Below, piece after piece: positions 1-11,639 of a stretch of 64,000 nt of DNA. Source of the DNA: Hygrophila difformis (lineage: Eukaryota > Streptophyta > Magnoliopsida > Lamiales > Acanthaceae). The DNA lies in assembly GCA_030278955.1 (NCBI GenBank), contig JAOANR010000004.1, positions 13,814,428 to 13,878,427 on the forward strand, in the 5' to 3' direction. Every line of letters begins with the position of its first letter. Within the stretch, counting starts at the first letter, position 1. A program made the position numbers and the translations under genes. The notes beneath the pieces were generated by a model. It did no database searches. It was not told the DNA's origin and saw nothing but the letters and a program-made list of their open reading frames with translations.

Positions 1-784
1 TAACGCCGTTTCCAGCAGCAGCTCGCAGGAGCGAGAGACGCCCTACGCCGTCCTCCTCACCCCTGGCGTCGCTCCAACGCCGCACCTCCCAGCCCCTCTT
101 TCCTGAGCACGCGAGCCAACCATTCAGCTCCCTGCCCTGCGTCTGTTCTGCTCCGGTGAGTGTGAATCTCCGGTAAGTGTGATTTTTCTTCTCCTTCTTT
201 GCATTCGGGTTTCAATTTGGATTTCATTTTACCTGCGCACACCACTCTCACTGTCGCGGCGGTCACGGCAGACGTGCTTTGCCATTCATCGCCACACAAA
301 CCAGCTTTTGTCGCCCTTTTTCCTGCGCTCACTTCCTGTGGGCCTCCCTTGGCCGGGCTTTATCGGAACTTTTGGTGTTGGGATAGGAGCTTTTGGTTGT
401 GACAAATATCGATGAGCTTTGAGGAGCTTGCATCTTCAATTCTCGATTTATTCTTGCCACTTTCTTCAATTGGTTTCTACTTTTTCTTCATTCTTCCGCC
501 TTTTCCCTATGACTTCATTCCTTCATTTATTTTGCGAATATGAGATATATATGATTCTTTTGAATTCCTGATTAGCTCTTATGCGCCTTGTAATGTCAAG
601 TGATGTGTTTATATTGATGAATTATTGATATATGATGTCTTCGGTGCTGGCTTTTCTTATTTATTGACTTTGACATTTATCTTCATTCTTCTCACGGTGT
701 AGCTTTTCTGCATAATTCCTTTTGTCTATGATACTTACTTTTCTCAGCGTATAGTTGGGTAGTTTTTTGTTTAGGCTTTCATTA

Positions 785-1447
785 GACTATCTTTAACAAT
801 GATCCTGCAGGAGACCAGGTCTCCGCCACGTCAGCATCTATTTAAAAAGAAAAAGAAAAAATGGATGATGGTTGAGTTGGGGTGGTTGGCCATGGGCAAC
901 CTTGAGACCACTTGGTCTCTTTAATTTGACAAATAAGATTGAGACACTTGTCTCCATGCTATTGGTCAAGGGATTACTATATAAATCTAGATAATAAAAT
1001 GATTATATATTTTATATAAATAAATAAATACGGAGTATAATTTTAAAATATACCAAATTTTATAAATTTTCATTCTCTACATACCACTCTTGCTATATTT
1101 TTGTTAAATACATAATATATCAATTTTGATATTTTTAACCCATTTTAAAATTTATATAAACTAAAAATAAAAAAAAATATATATTAATATTCTAAATTTC
1201 TTATTCTTTATAAATAAGATAAAATATTTTATATTTTGATATATTAACTTTTTTATATTTCAATATAATTTAAAATTATATAAATTAAAATAATTATATA
1301 TAATATTGTGGTTGGATGGTTATTGATAAAGTATGTAAAATTGAAGTGGTTGGGTTGGGATAGATATTGATGAGTTGGAAGAGAGAGAGAAATTAATAAA
1401 ATAATGAGATGGTTGGATGGTTGGGGTGGTCATGGATAATGGTAGTC
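785..1447. mobile_element. MITE-like insertion present only in the left duplication copy
   Basis: The right copy lacks this segment: ATTAGGGATTC at about 38067 corresponds to ATTA plus insertion plus GATTC here. The ends form an imperfect inverted repeat, GACTATCTTTAAC at the left and the complement of GGATAATGGTAGTC at the right. The interior is AT-rich and has no coding capacity. No clean target duplication is visible and the empty site differs by two G residues, so I do not assign a superfamily. Confidence 0.6.
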
Positions 1448-1671
1448 GATTCATATATAATATGGTATTATGTTACTTGTATTTGAATTCTTGAGTTAAT
1501 GGCCAGTTTGACCTATCATGGAGAAATAAATGGTAATAATATTTCTGTGGACGAGAAACAGAGGCTATTGATGCCTTGTGGAATGTTTGTTAGATTCCTA
1601 TCTCCACACGTTAACTATGTAGTTGCCATTTCAATTTGGTGCTTCTGCATTCGTGATTCATCTAATTATTA

Positions 1672-1931
1672 CTCCCTCCGTTTTTAAATGATAGCTACGT
1701 TGGAGAATTTGGCACTATTCACACAATCACTTTGACTTGAAGTTTTATCATAGTTATTCAAGTTAAAATATAGTCAATTGAGATCTTGTTAGATTCGTCT
1801 CGTCTTATAGTTTTTAAATATCGAACTTTTAGAATTTTTACTTGTACCGAACTTGAGTTATTACTGATTTAAAATGTACATTGGACTGCGTGCTGCGTGG
1901 GTCCGTAGCAAACAAAAAAAAACGGAGGGAG
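1672..1931. mobile_element. Stowaway-type MITE (Tc1/mariner), left copy only
   Basis: The element begins CTCCCTCCGTTTTT and ends AAAACGGAGGGAG, the Stowaway terminal repeat, with TA on each side (1670-1671 and 1932-1933). The right duplication copy reads AATTATCTATCAAATC at about 38290 without it. The insertion therefore postdates the duplication. Confidence 0.93.
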
Positions 1932-2229
1932 TATTTATCAAATCTTTGGGTTTGTGAATTTTTCGTGCCCCATGTGTATTTGAGTTCAGGTTGGTCCATT
2001 CAGTCTCTCATTCTTGTATCTTTCGAACACTAATTTATTAATTCCAACTTTGTTACATGCATATGTATATATAAAGTTTACAGTTTCTTTGTGAGCTTAC
2101 ATATGATGTGCTAAAATAACACCGTGGGTTTTTGCCCTCTTTTGATCTTGTCTATTTCGTGTTGGCATAGTTGGGTAATTTTGCAGTGTTGATTTGAGCA
2201 GTTGTAAATGAAGTGTTCGAACAAATGCC

Positions 2230-2511
2230 TATTGAGTATGAGAGCTCATGCATGAAGAAAGAAAAGAAGGAAGAAGTGGCAGCAGCTGGAGCTTGAAGGA
2301 AGAATTTGGACATTGGGCTATTTCTTATTTTCTATTATTGGGCCATACTAGTTATATTTGTTATTGGGCCACATGTAGTCTTAGCCTAGTTATTTGTTGA
2401 GTCCAGATTTATATATATCTGGCTTTTCCTTTTTCTGAATATGTAACAAACTTTTGGCTTGAGCAATGGAACAGTGTTCTTCTTCCTCTCCATTTTCTCT
2501 CGAATCTCACA
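2230..2511 (+). repeat. Copia 5' LTR
   Basis: It matches 7059-7340 base for base except about five substitutions. The sequence around TTTATATATATCTGG (about 2408-2422) may supply a TATA signal. The end CTCACA abuts the primer-binding site. Confidence 0.95.
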
Positions 2512-2529
2512 TGGTATCAGAGCGGTTTC
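2512..2529 (+). other. Primer-binding site (initiator tRNA-Met type)
   Basis: TGGTATCAGAGC follows the 5' LTR directly. This is the standard plant copia primer-binding site, complementary to initiator methionine tRNA. Confidence 0.93.
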
Positions 2530-2603
2530 GCTCCTAATTTCTCATCTTCCGCACTAAATCTGAGCTGAATTCTGTTCTATTCAGCTCATCTACCTCTATC
2601 TTG

Positions 2604-5600
2604 ATGTCTACCGATACAACAGACACCACGGAAACCCCTCCGCCACCACCAGCTGCTCCGCGCCCTGTGGAGCTGAACCTGTCAGTCGCCGATCAACCTT
2701 ATCTAAAGCTTGCTCCAGTACTATTTGATGGTACTAACTGAACTCATGGCGAATTGCCGTTCGTAACACACTTCGGATAAAAGCAAAAATTAAGTTCATC
2801 GAAGGTACTCTTCCTTGTCCTCCAATTGATGATCCTTTAAGAGAAGAATGGATTCAAGTTGATTGTATAGTTCTGACCTGGTTGCAAAATTCCTTAACTC
2901 ATGATATTACTTGTCAATATCTATATGTTGAAACATACTATGATCTGTGGACGGAACTTGAAAACTGCTATGGCCAGACAAATGGACCTCAGGTCATTAT
3001 GCTTCAAAGAAAATTGGTTAACCTCACCCAAGGGAATAGATCCATCACTAGTTATTATAATGATCTCAAATCTCAGTGGCATGCTCTAAAAAGTTTTGAA
3101 ACCTTTTTCCTAAAAGCTGTAGCTCAGAAACATTCAAGGCACTCAAGGATTCTGAAGAGTATGAGTTATTGGTGCAATTTTTAATGGGAGTTAATGTTGA
3201 CTTTGAGCATGTTAGTAATCAGATTCTCTTGATGGATCCTCTGCCTCATGTTAGTCTTGCTCATGGCATGCTGTGTGGCATTGAGCAAAAAGGAAATAAT
3301 GGAGGGGACAGCTCAAACTCATCTAACTTTGCCCTTGCTGCTGTTGATAGAGGGACTGGTGACAAGAGTGTAGGACGTGGGAATAGTGTTATCTGCTCCT
3401 ACTGCAAGAAAACAGGTCACACAAGAGAAAAGTGTTATCTGTTGGCAAACAAAAATGCCTACTGTGATCATTGCAAGAAGAGCGGGCACAGTAGGGCCAA
3501 CTGCTTCATGGTCTCAGGTGTGATACCAGATTGGTATAAGACTTTGGCAGAGAAAAGGAAGAACAAGTCTGTGGCTGGAGCTGTGATTACAGGATCTTCA
3601 AAAGGTGTCAATGGTGAAGATATGGAAGTAAGGATACTCTCCAAAATTGAAGCAAAACTGGATGAAATGGCTAAGAATCAATCTGTCAACCTTCCTACAC
3701 CAATGGACTTTGCTGGAGGAGTCTTCGACAGAGAGATATTTGAACTAGCAGGTAGTACTTCTGACTCTAATTTTCTCAGAGGTTCTTGGCTATTAGACTC
3801 AGGTGCTAGCAGTCATCTTTGTGCTGACATAACTTACTTGATTGACCCTCAGCCTTTTAGACATAACAAAGCCATATTTCTGCCAGATGGCACTATCAAA
3901 ACTCCTACACATATTGGTTCAGTTAGACTGTTAAGAAATCTAATTGTTCCAAATGTATTATTTGTTCCTGGATTGATCCTTAACCTCCTGTCTATAAGTC
4001 AACTCACTAGAGAGTTACAGTATTTGGCTATTTTTGATCCAACCTCATGCCTTTTGCAGGACCTGGGATCTAAGAAGATCTTGCTCAAGGGTACTCTCCT
4101 CCACAATCTCTATTCTTTTTGCTATGATAAAAACATTGCTTCCTATTGTTTTCTTACTTTTGCCACTGTTGCTCAGTCTAATAACTTTGAATTTTGGCAC
4201 AATATTCTTGGACATCCCTCCCCTTTGGTTATGTCAAAACTGGGTTTCAATTCTGAGGACAAAAATAAATTGCCTTGTGATGTTTGTTCCACTTCAAAAC
4301 TGCATAGATTGTCCTTTTCATCCAGTGAGTTTCATGCCCCCTCATGTTTTGATTTAATTCATTGTGATCTCTGGGGTCCCTTTTCCATTGGAGATAGATC
4401 AAATTACAAGTATATTTTAACCATTGTTGATGATTGCTCTAGAGCAACTTGGTTGTATTTGTTGCACCATAAATCTACTACCTCTGCATTATTATCCACC
4501 TTCTTCACTTATGTTAAAACTCATTTCAATAAGGTGGTTAAGACTGTTAGAACTGACAATGGTAGTGAATTTTGCAATAAATCATGTTTGAGTCTCTTCT
4601 CTTCACTTGGGATTGTTCACCAAACCTCATGCATATATACACCACAGCAAAATGGTAGAGTGGAGAGGAAACACAGACATTTTATCCAAGTAGCCAGAAA
4701 TCTCCTCCTTACTTCTTCTGTCCCAAAAACCTATTGGGGAGATGCTATGCTTTTAGCAGCTCATCCCATTAACAGGCTTCCTACCTCTGTCCTTGAGTGG
4801 AAATCCCCTTGTGAAGTTCTGTTTGGCCAAAAACCTGATATCTCTACTCTTCATTGTTTTGATTGCCTGTGCTATGTCAAAATACCTCATCCTTCAGGAA
4901 AACTTGATGCCAGGGGTTTAAAGGGTGTGTTTCTTGGGATTGCTTCAGGAAAGAAAGGGTATAAAGTTTTAATTCTTGACAGCAAAAAGGTAGTTGTTTC
5001 AAGGGATGTAGTATTCCATGACACTATTTTTCCCTTTGATCCTAACCTACCCACTTCTGTTTCTGATACATGCCCGTCCTCTTCCTCTTCTGAATCACCA
5101 TTTGACTTGCCTATCCTCTCTTCCTATCCTCTCATATCTTCTCCAAACCCTCATGAAGTCTGTGAGCAGCCCACTGCTACTCACCATAAAGCCAACTCCC
5201 ATGGTGATCCCACTGCTCATCATGATACACAACACTCGCCTCTGATCTCTCACAGATCAGTGAGCCACAACCATAATGACTCTTCTTCTGTCTCTCCTAC
5301 TGAGAGACATGACTCATTACAATCTATTGAGTTGCCTGCACACAACTCAATCTCAGGTTTTCCATCTTCTATGGAAAATCCTCTTTCATCTGATTCCTTT
5401 TCAAGCACTAGAGAGATTGCTGAAGCACCTGTGGCTACTACCAGACCAAAGAGGAACATTAAGAGGCCAGCCAAGTACAATGATTACATTTGCACGTCCA
5501 TTGCTGACACTGAACATGTCCCCTCAACTTATGATCAAGCACATGGAATCCCTCACTGGGATAAGGCCATCAATGCTGAGATTGCTGCACTAGAGAAGAA

Positions 5601-7040
5601 TGGCACTTGGGATATTGTGTCTTTGCGCCTGCTGGAAAGAAACCCATAGGTTGTAAATGGGTGTTTAGAGTTAAGTGTAACCCTGATGGATCAGTCAACA
5701 AACACAAAGCTCGACTTGTGGCTAAAGGCTTTCATCAAAAATTTGGTAAAGACTTCTTTGAGATTTTTGCTCCTGTTGCCAAAACCATCAGTGTAAGGTT
5801 GATTATTGCTCTTGCTGCCTCTCATCGATGGAGTCTTTCCCAAATGGACATCAACAATGCCTTCTTGCATGGTAAATTAGATGAGGAGATTTACATGACT
5901 TGTCCTGAGGGCCTTGCATCATCCTCAGGACAGGTATGCAAGCTGAAGAAATCACTATATGGGTTGAAGCAAGCCCCTAGACAGTGGTACACTGCTCTTA
6001 AATCCTTTCTCATCACCTCAGGCTTTCACTGTACTTACTCAGAACCTTGTGTGTTTTTCAAATTCACTTGTGTTGGGATCATTATCCTAGTAGTCTATGT
6101 GGATGATATCCTAATTACAGGAGAGGATACTGATGCTATTGCTGAGATCAAGAAGAGTCTACACAAGGAATTCACCATTAAAGACCTTGGTGATGCCTCT
6201 TACTTTCTTGGACTTGAAATTACTCAGTCTGCATCAGGTATCTCTGTTAGCCAACACAAGTATGCTATGGACATTGTCTCTGAAGTAGAGCTTCCTGCTA
6301 CCTCAAAAGTTCACATTCCCTGTCTGCCTCATCATCAATATGACACCTCTGGTCCTCTCTTTGATCAACCCCAGCTATTTCGAAGGTTGGTTGGGAAACT
6401 TCTCTACTTGGGATTCTCAAGACCTGACATTTGTTTTAGTGTGCAGCAACTGAGTCAACATATGCATGAGCCTACTGTTAATCATTGGAATGGTGTAATT
6501 CAGGTTCTTCAATACATTAAGAACACTCCTCATATTGGGCTACATTATCCTTTTGGTCTTTCTCTTGAATTAAAAGGTTACTGTGATGCTGATTGGGCAA
6601 ACTGCCCTACCACCAGAAAATCTCTCACTGGCTTTGCATCTTTCTTGGAGATTCACTCATCTCCTGGAAGACCAAGAAGCAAGGCACTGTCTCCAGGAGC
6701 TCTACCGAGGCAGAATATCGAAGCCTTGGAGTCACAGCTGCAGAATTAATTTGGGTTGGCTCCCTCTTCAAAGAATTGCATCTGTCCTTACCAACTCCTT
6801 ATCCCCTTCATTGTGATAATATGTCAGCAATCCAACTAGTCAAAAATGCCATTCATCATGAGCGCACCAAGCATCTGGATGTTGGTTGTCACTTTGTCAG
6901 GGATCACTTCCAACAAGTCCTCATTGATCCACTTTACATTCCTACCACTCATCAACTTGCAGACATTTTTACGAAAGGGTTAACACCTCGTCATTTTCAT
7001 CTCTTTTGCTCCAAGCTGAAGCTGTGGAATGCTCCAGCTT
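2604..7040 (+). pseudogene. Copia gag-pol polyprotein, frame-broken
   Basis: The reading starts at ATG 2604 (MSTDTTDTTETPPPP). Gag is interrupted by a TGA and a frameshift near 2741. A long open stretch, 3169-5649, carries two CCHC zinc knuckles (VICSYCKKTGHTREKC and CDHCKKSGHSRANC), the protease motif LLDSGASSHLC, the integrase HHCC finger (FWHNILGHPS to CDVCSTSK) and the integrase core (HCDLWGPF, RTDNGSEF, QQNGRVERKHR). A second stretch, 5607-6749, carries reverse transcriptase (KARLVAKGFHQ, SQMDINNAFLHG, VVYVDDILITG). RNase H is split between 5607-6749 (GYCDADWA) and 6593-7084 (SRSSTEAEYRSLG, ADIFTKGL) by a frameshift near 6660. All catalytic boxes are still readable, so decay is recent. 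Confidence 0.93.
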
Positions 7041-7042
7041 CC

Positions 7043-7058
7043 GGGGGGGGGGGGGGGG
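7043..7058 (+). other. Polypurine tract as a run of 16 G
   Basis: An uninterrupted G run lies just upstream of the 3' LTR, where the plus-strand priming polypurine tract belongs. A pure G run of this length is unusual; its exact length may be unreliable because homopolymers are hard to sequence. Confidence 0.75.
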
Positions 7059-7340
7059 TATTGAGTATGAGAGCTCATGCATGAAGAAAGAAAAGAATGA
7101 AGAAGTGGCAGCAGCTCGAGCTTGAAGGAAGAATTTGGACATTGGGCTATTTCTTATTTTCTATTATTGGGTCATACTAGTTTTATTTGTTATTGGGCCA
7201 CATGTAGTCTTAGCCCAGTTATTTGTTGAGTCCAGATTTATATATATCTGGCTTTTCCTTTTTCTGAATATGTAACAAACTTTTGGCTTGAGCAATGGAA
7301 CAGTGTTCTTCTTCCTCTCCATTTTCTCTCGAATCTCACA
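7059..7340 (+). repeat. Copia 3' LTR
   Basis: Same length as the 5' LTR and about five substitutions from it. It is followed directly by CCCTTTGTTTCAAG, which continues the sequence seen uninterrupted in the right duplication copy. Confidence 0.95.
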
Positions 7341-8398
7341 CCCTTTGTTTCAAGACTAAGGGGTTGTTTTGTGTGTTAATTTTTTCCTTCCTTTTTATTC
7401 CATTGCCCTTTTCCTAGGCATTTGGAGGTGGACATCATGATTTGGCCTTGTGTTTGTGATTTTTTTAAAAATTTAGCTTAGCAACTGAGTATTTGTATAG
7501 TTATCTTGGATTTCTTTTTCTGGTTTGCTGTCCATCCTATCATTTTTCATGCTACATGTGTGGAAATTCATGTCGTATCTTTCTGGGTTGGATTTGAGTT
7601 TTTCATTGCCTCCATTCCTTTCTTCTGTCAACCATCATGTTCTTTTGATTGGGATATATTGTTATTTGAAAGTGGAAACCATGAGTACATTGACATTATT
7701 TTGTATCTTTTGAGATTTGCTGAAGCTTTTGAAAATTCGACAGGTTTTTTGTCAGCCGCTCGCCTTTTGTAGTTGCGCGTACAGACCTGTCTATCACTCC
7801 GTGTTTTTTTGCCATTCTGGGCATTTATCTCGCGAGGTATGATTCTTCCCCCGGTCTCTATTGATTCATTTTTTTTACCCAAAAGTTCACGCCATTTTGG
7901 ACTTCAGCCTTATTACCTCACCATGTTTTGCTCACAATCACATCTGCCAAAACGGTTTAAAACTTTCAAATTTTGATTGATTTGAGAAAACTGGTAACTG
8001 TCAACTTAATAGTTTATGTCAAAACGATTTAAAACTTTTAAATTTTGATTGATTTGAGTGTGAACTTAATAGTTAATGTTAATGCCTGGGTCCATGGGTT
8101 GCGAATAACTAGTGTGTGCACTAATTAACAATGAATAGTTGGCAAAGAATAAATGATGCGCATATTCGACTTCAGTGCATGTATTCCTCCAAAATCTGAA
8201 TATGACTTCAATATGAGGGGTATTTTGTATGGACAAATTCTTGAATAATAAAATAACAGAATTAAATAATTTGATTCCTTGTAGTACTTCATTTCTTTTT
8301 GTTTCTTTAAAGAACTTGTAATTGGCAGGTCAAAATTCATTTAATATTAGATCAAATGGACGATCGTGTTGGTAAAAAATGTTTTGTAGTGAAATATA

Positions 8399-8631
8399 CT
8401 GCCTCCGTTTTTTAAAATTTCCCCATTGGGCTTGGGCACTATTTACTTATAAACTTTCACTTAAAGTTTTATAATAATTATACAATTTAAAATATAGCTA
8501 AGTGAGAAGTTTTTAAATATCGACCTTTTAGATTTTTTATTTGTACGGAACTTGAGTTATTAATAGTTTAAAATGTGCATTGGATTGCTCATTGGGTGGG
8601 TCCATAGCAAATAAAAAAAAAATGGAGGAAG
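8399..8631. mobile_element. Degenerate Stowaway MITE (shared by both duplication copies)
   Basis: Starts CTGCCTCCGTTTTTT and ends AAAATGGAGGAAG, flanked by TA on both sides. The same element lies at 39659-39891, so it was there before the duplication. A further, more worn fragment of the same type (ending ...GAAATGGAGAGAATA) follows at about 9100-9270 and also occurs in the right copy. Confidence 0.8.
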
Positions 8632-9596
8632 TACTATTTGTTTGTTCCTTTATGGAGGCAACAACTCCTGGTTACATTTAGGTCTCTTATTATAACCATG
8701 CTATGTTTTTTTTTTTCTTTTTTATTTTTTAATTAGCATCATCACAGTTTTTGTTATTGTACCTACGGTTGGCATCAGGACGGGTTTGTCGGGTTCGGGT
8801 ATGAAATTGAATTACCCAAACAAAATCCGGCATTGGTGGATACCCGACACGTCGGGTACCCACCTCGGTACCCCACCCTCTTTTTTTTATAAAACATTAT
8901 ATTAAAAAATTTGAAATAAATATATAAAATAAAATGACATTATATGTACACAAAGTTAGCCTATAACAAAGAAATATAGAAAATTCATCCATAACAAATA
9001 TATATGTGGATTAACTACACATTAGAAAAAACTACCAACACGTATGAAGTAGTTTTCAGCAAATATTATTAAATATAGACAAATTGAGTAGGTTTGATTC
9101 AACTTTTTAGTACAGATATATAATATAAAACATAGTCAAGTGAGATGTTGGATTCGTCTAATCGTTTAGTTTTAGAAAATCAAATTTTTATAATTTTTAC
9201 TTGTCTATAATTTGAGTTATTTATAATTTAAAATATGTATTAGACTACGTGTAGGGAAGAAATGGAGAGAATATGTATTGGACTGCAGCAGGGCATTTGG
9301 TAATTTTATTTTATGAAAATCGTTTATCATAATTTACCAGTATGTATCCCTTTTTATTGTTAGTTTGATAGAATACTTTGATTTTACACGACAAATCAAT
9401 ATTCTATAGTCGACAATGAACTCTTAGTTAATTCGTTATATACTTCTCTTGGTTAATTGGTTTAATGTACGGAACTTATGCTTCTCTTCTAGGATACCGA
9501 AAGCAGGCTGCAGAGTGGTATGTAGAAAGTGGTTTGAACTTTGAACAAACAAATTGTTTTCACCTTGCTCAAGGAGACGTGCTAAGGATGCTTCTT

Positions 9597-10436
9597 TTTT
9601 TTAAAAAAAAAAAAAATTCCGTCAACCATAGGCCTCCGCGGATCAACTGCCACCTTCAGAAGCCGATGCTTCCGCTCCTTTAGCCGGCTTGGTCGACCGT
9701 GCTCCGACACCTCAGGTATTACATATTCTCGTCTGATTATTGTGATACTTCCATGAACCGATACTAACATACATTCAATTTTAGGTACCTTGGTTCTTCC
9801 TGTCGATTTCGTGACCTCTTCTATACTGGATTCGAGCACCCGCACTTCCATTAGCGGAGACATCACTTCAGCATGCGAGGCGTTTGATCGCCTTATTTTC
9901 TCCCAGACCGGTCCACTATCCGCCGAGATGGTCTCCAGTCTCGATGACCTGCTTATTGCCATCAGCTCGGTCTCCACCTTCTTTGAAGATGCCGGCTTCC
10001 AGGAATTTTCAGAGCATATCTCTTATTTGTCTCTCTTCTATCCGGGTTACAGGAGTGCTGCAGACCAGTCTGCCCAGGACTTGGCACTTGTTGACGAGCT
10101 TGAATCACGACACCGTGAGACTCTCCTAGTTGGAGGCGATTCGCCCTCAGCGTGAGCAATTGTCTAACGATCGTGTTAGCTCAAGAAAGTCAAAAGTCAC
10201 AGCTGGAGGGTACTATGGCTCAGGCAGAGCGCGACATTGCAGAGGCAGAGTGCGACATTGCAGAGGCAGAGCGTGTCATCGCAGACAGGTGGTGTTCGGC
10301 CTCGGGCAGACACTCGTGCTCGTGCTGCTGCCGCTGCTCTTCGTCTATGACAGACATCCTTTGGCGCACACGGGACCATTGGACAGTCATGCGTCATCGC
10401 ATACTCGGTGATGAGGTGTTGCCTCCTTCTCAGTAG
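9597..10436 (+). pseudogene. Antisense ORF of the gypsy element, left copy
   Basis: A plus-strand reading frame lies downstream of, and opposite to, the gypsy pol. A short exon up to 9715 and a main exon from 9785 are joined by a 69-bp GT..AG intron (9716-9784). In the right copy the junction reads in frame (..RAPTPQ/VPLVLPVDF..). Here one C is missing after the acceptor (GTACCTTGG versus GTACCCTTGG), which breaks the frame. The protein part includes SSILDSSTRTSISGD and ends in a Glu/Gln/Arg-rich, coiled-coil-like stretch. A second frame break lies near 10130. Tat-lineage gypsy elements are known to carry such antisense ORFs between pol and the 3' LTR; I assign it on position, not on a domain match. 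Confidence 0.6.
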
Positions 10437-10655
10437 CTTAGGATTTGCACTGTATTTTCATTCAGTACGCTTTTTGGGTCAGCCCACCAGCCTTGTGGTG
10501 GGAAACTTTTAGTCTTTTCACTTTCCCTTAGTACATTTTTTGCTATATTTGGTTAATCGTACGACCACTTTTGACTGGATGCATTTATGTTTTTCTCTTA
10601 CTCCGATTCCCAAAACCGATGGATAATACATTTTGAGATATTTTGCGTTGATACT

Positions 10656-11637
10656 CTATTTATGTTCCTGCACGTCAATATCCATCAATTTGTATGCACC
10701 ATTTAACAATCTCTGAGTAACAATGAATGATCCTTCCCAGTTTGGAGACCACTTTCCAGTTTCGTTATCTCGCACTCCTGAAGGTAAGATCACCTTCCAC
10801 ACTAGATCCCCTTCACTGAAAATCTTGCCTCGAACCCTCTTCTCAAAATATCTCGCAATTTTAGTTTTATGACGTCGAATGTTCCCTAAGGTTGGAAGCC
10901 TATCACTATCCGCCGTCTCCAATTCTTGCAACATGGCCTCCTCATACTTAGTTAATCCTAAGTGTTGTTGCTGGGCCACCCTCAGTGATGGAACCGTGAT
11001 TTCCAAAGGTAGTACGGCGTCGTGTCCGTATGTCAGGTAGTATGGTGTGAAGCCCGTGGCTGTAGACTTAGAATTTCTATACGCCTATAGGACCTCTGAT
11101 AAGGCCTCATGCGACTTCCTTGGCTTCTCTCCAACTGCCTTCTTATCATGCTTATCAGGATCTTGTTAGTAGCTTTGGCTTGACCATTCGCTTGGGGGTA
11201 GTATGACGTAGAATGATAGATGCGAATCCCAAATTGCTTAGCGAAAGCCATAAACTTTTCACCTGTAAACACTGTCCCTTGATCGGCAGTGAATGTTTGA
11301 GGGATTCCAAATCGATGTATCAGTTCAGTTACAAACTTAATAACATCGCTTTGGTCGATCTTCCTCATTGGCCACGCTTCCGCCCACTTGGTAAAGTAAT
11401 CAATGGCCACAAGTATGAACGCATGGTTCTTAGATGAAGGCGGATGAATCTTCCCAATGATATCCATCCCCCAGACACGGAATGGCCAAGGCTTCACGAC
11501 TGAATGCAACTCTTCCGCCGGCACTCTTTGAATGGGGTCGTGCTTCTGGCAAGCCTCGCAGCCACGAGCATAAGTGATACAATCTTCCATGATGGTCGGC
11601 CAAAAATAACCATGGTGGTGAATACTCCATCTCATGC
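10656..11637 (-). pseudogene. Tat-like gypsy integrase fragment, left copy
   Basis: The minus strand from 11635 downward reads the integrase zinc finger (HHGYFWPT, CEACQKHDPIQR) and core (MDIIGKIHPPSSKNHAF, AIDYFTKWAEAWP, TADQGTVFTGEKF, YPQANGQAKATNK). The C-terminal part follows at 11006-10656 (HKTKIARYFEKRVRGK, GDLVWKVI). A frame break near 11020-11090 matches one in the right copy. The catalytic D, D and E positions are readable. The sequence is cut at 11637, where it jumps to unrelated LTR-like DNA, so gag, protease and reverse transcriptase are absent. Confidence 0.88.
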
Positions 11638-11639
11638 TA

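Larger units (their letters stand above)
2230..7340 (+). mobile_element. Full-length Ty1/copia LTR retrotransposon
   Basis: The element is 5111 bp with two 282-bp LTRs (2230-2511 and 7059-7340), a primer-binding site right after the 5' LTR, gag-pol on the plus strand in the order protease, integrase, reverse transcriptase, RNase H (the Ty1/copia order), and a G-rich tract before the 3' LTR. The LTRs differ at 5 sites by my reading (about 1.8 percent), so insertion was recent. The LTR starts TATTGAG rather than the usual TG and ends CTCACA. The right duplication copy shows the empty site ACAAATGCCCCTTTG at about 38583. Flanks here are ...ATGCC and CCCTTTG, so no clear 5-bp target duplication is visible. 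The frame is broken several times, so this copy could move only with proteins supplied by another. Confidence 0.96.
1..9590 (+). pseudogene. Unidentified duplicated gene-like region (exon-like pieces)
   Basis: I do not recognise this gene. The first 420 bases are GC-rich with a leader-like pattern and a possible donor (CCGGTAAGT) near 173, like a 5' UTR exon. A conserved open stretch at 7506-7743 ends in a plausible donor (GACAG/GT) and includes the peptide EYIDIILYLLRFAEAFEN. A second starts at 9493 after a strong polypyrimidine acceptor (CTTCTCTTCTAG) and reads YRKQAAEWYVESGLNF and onward. Near 1560 the right copy has one extra C (ATGCCC) that restores the frame AIDALVECLLDSYLHT; the left copy lost it. 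The reading ends at a T/A-rich junction at about 9590, where gypsy sequence begins. It is probably a 5' gene fragment truncated by the retrotransposon before the duplication. Function unknown. Confidence 0.4.
1..11637. repeat. Segmental duplication, left copy
   Basis: This stretch is repeated in direct orientation at about 37283-43017. The similarity covers exon-like pieces, introns, a shared Stowaway MITE (8399 and 39659) and the 3' part of a gypsy element. It stops abruptly after a shared CATGCTAG at 11637 (left) and 43017 (right). The offset is about 37290 near the start and 31260 from 7400 on. Three insertions found only in this copy account for the difference: 785-1447, 1672-1931 and 2230-7340. 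The left copy is already under way at base 1, so its true start lies outside the window. Divergence outside insertions looks like a few percent by eye. Confidence 0.93.

Noticed and set aside
179..415. Overlapping ORFs at the start of the window on both strands
   Set aside because: They arise in a GC-rich leader-like block; the same frames are not conserved in the right duplication copy beyond nucleotide similarity, and no domain is visible.
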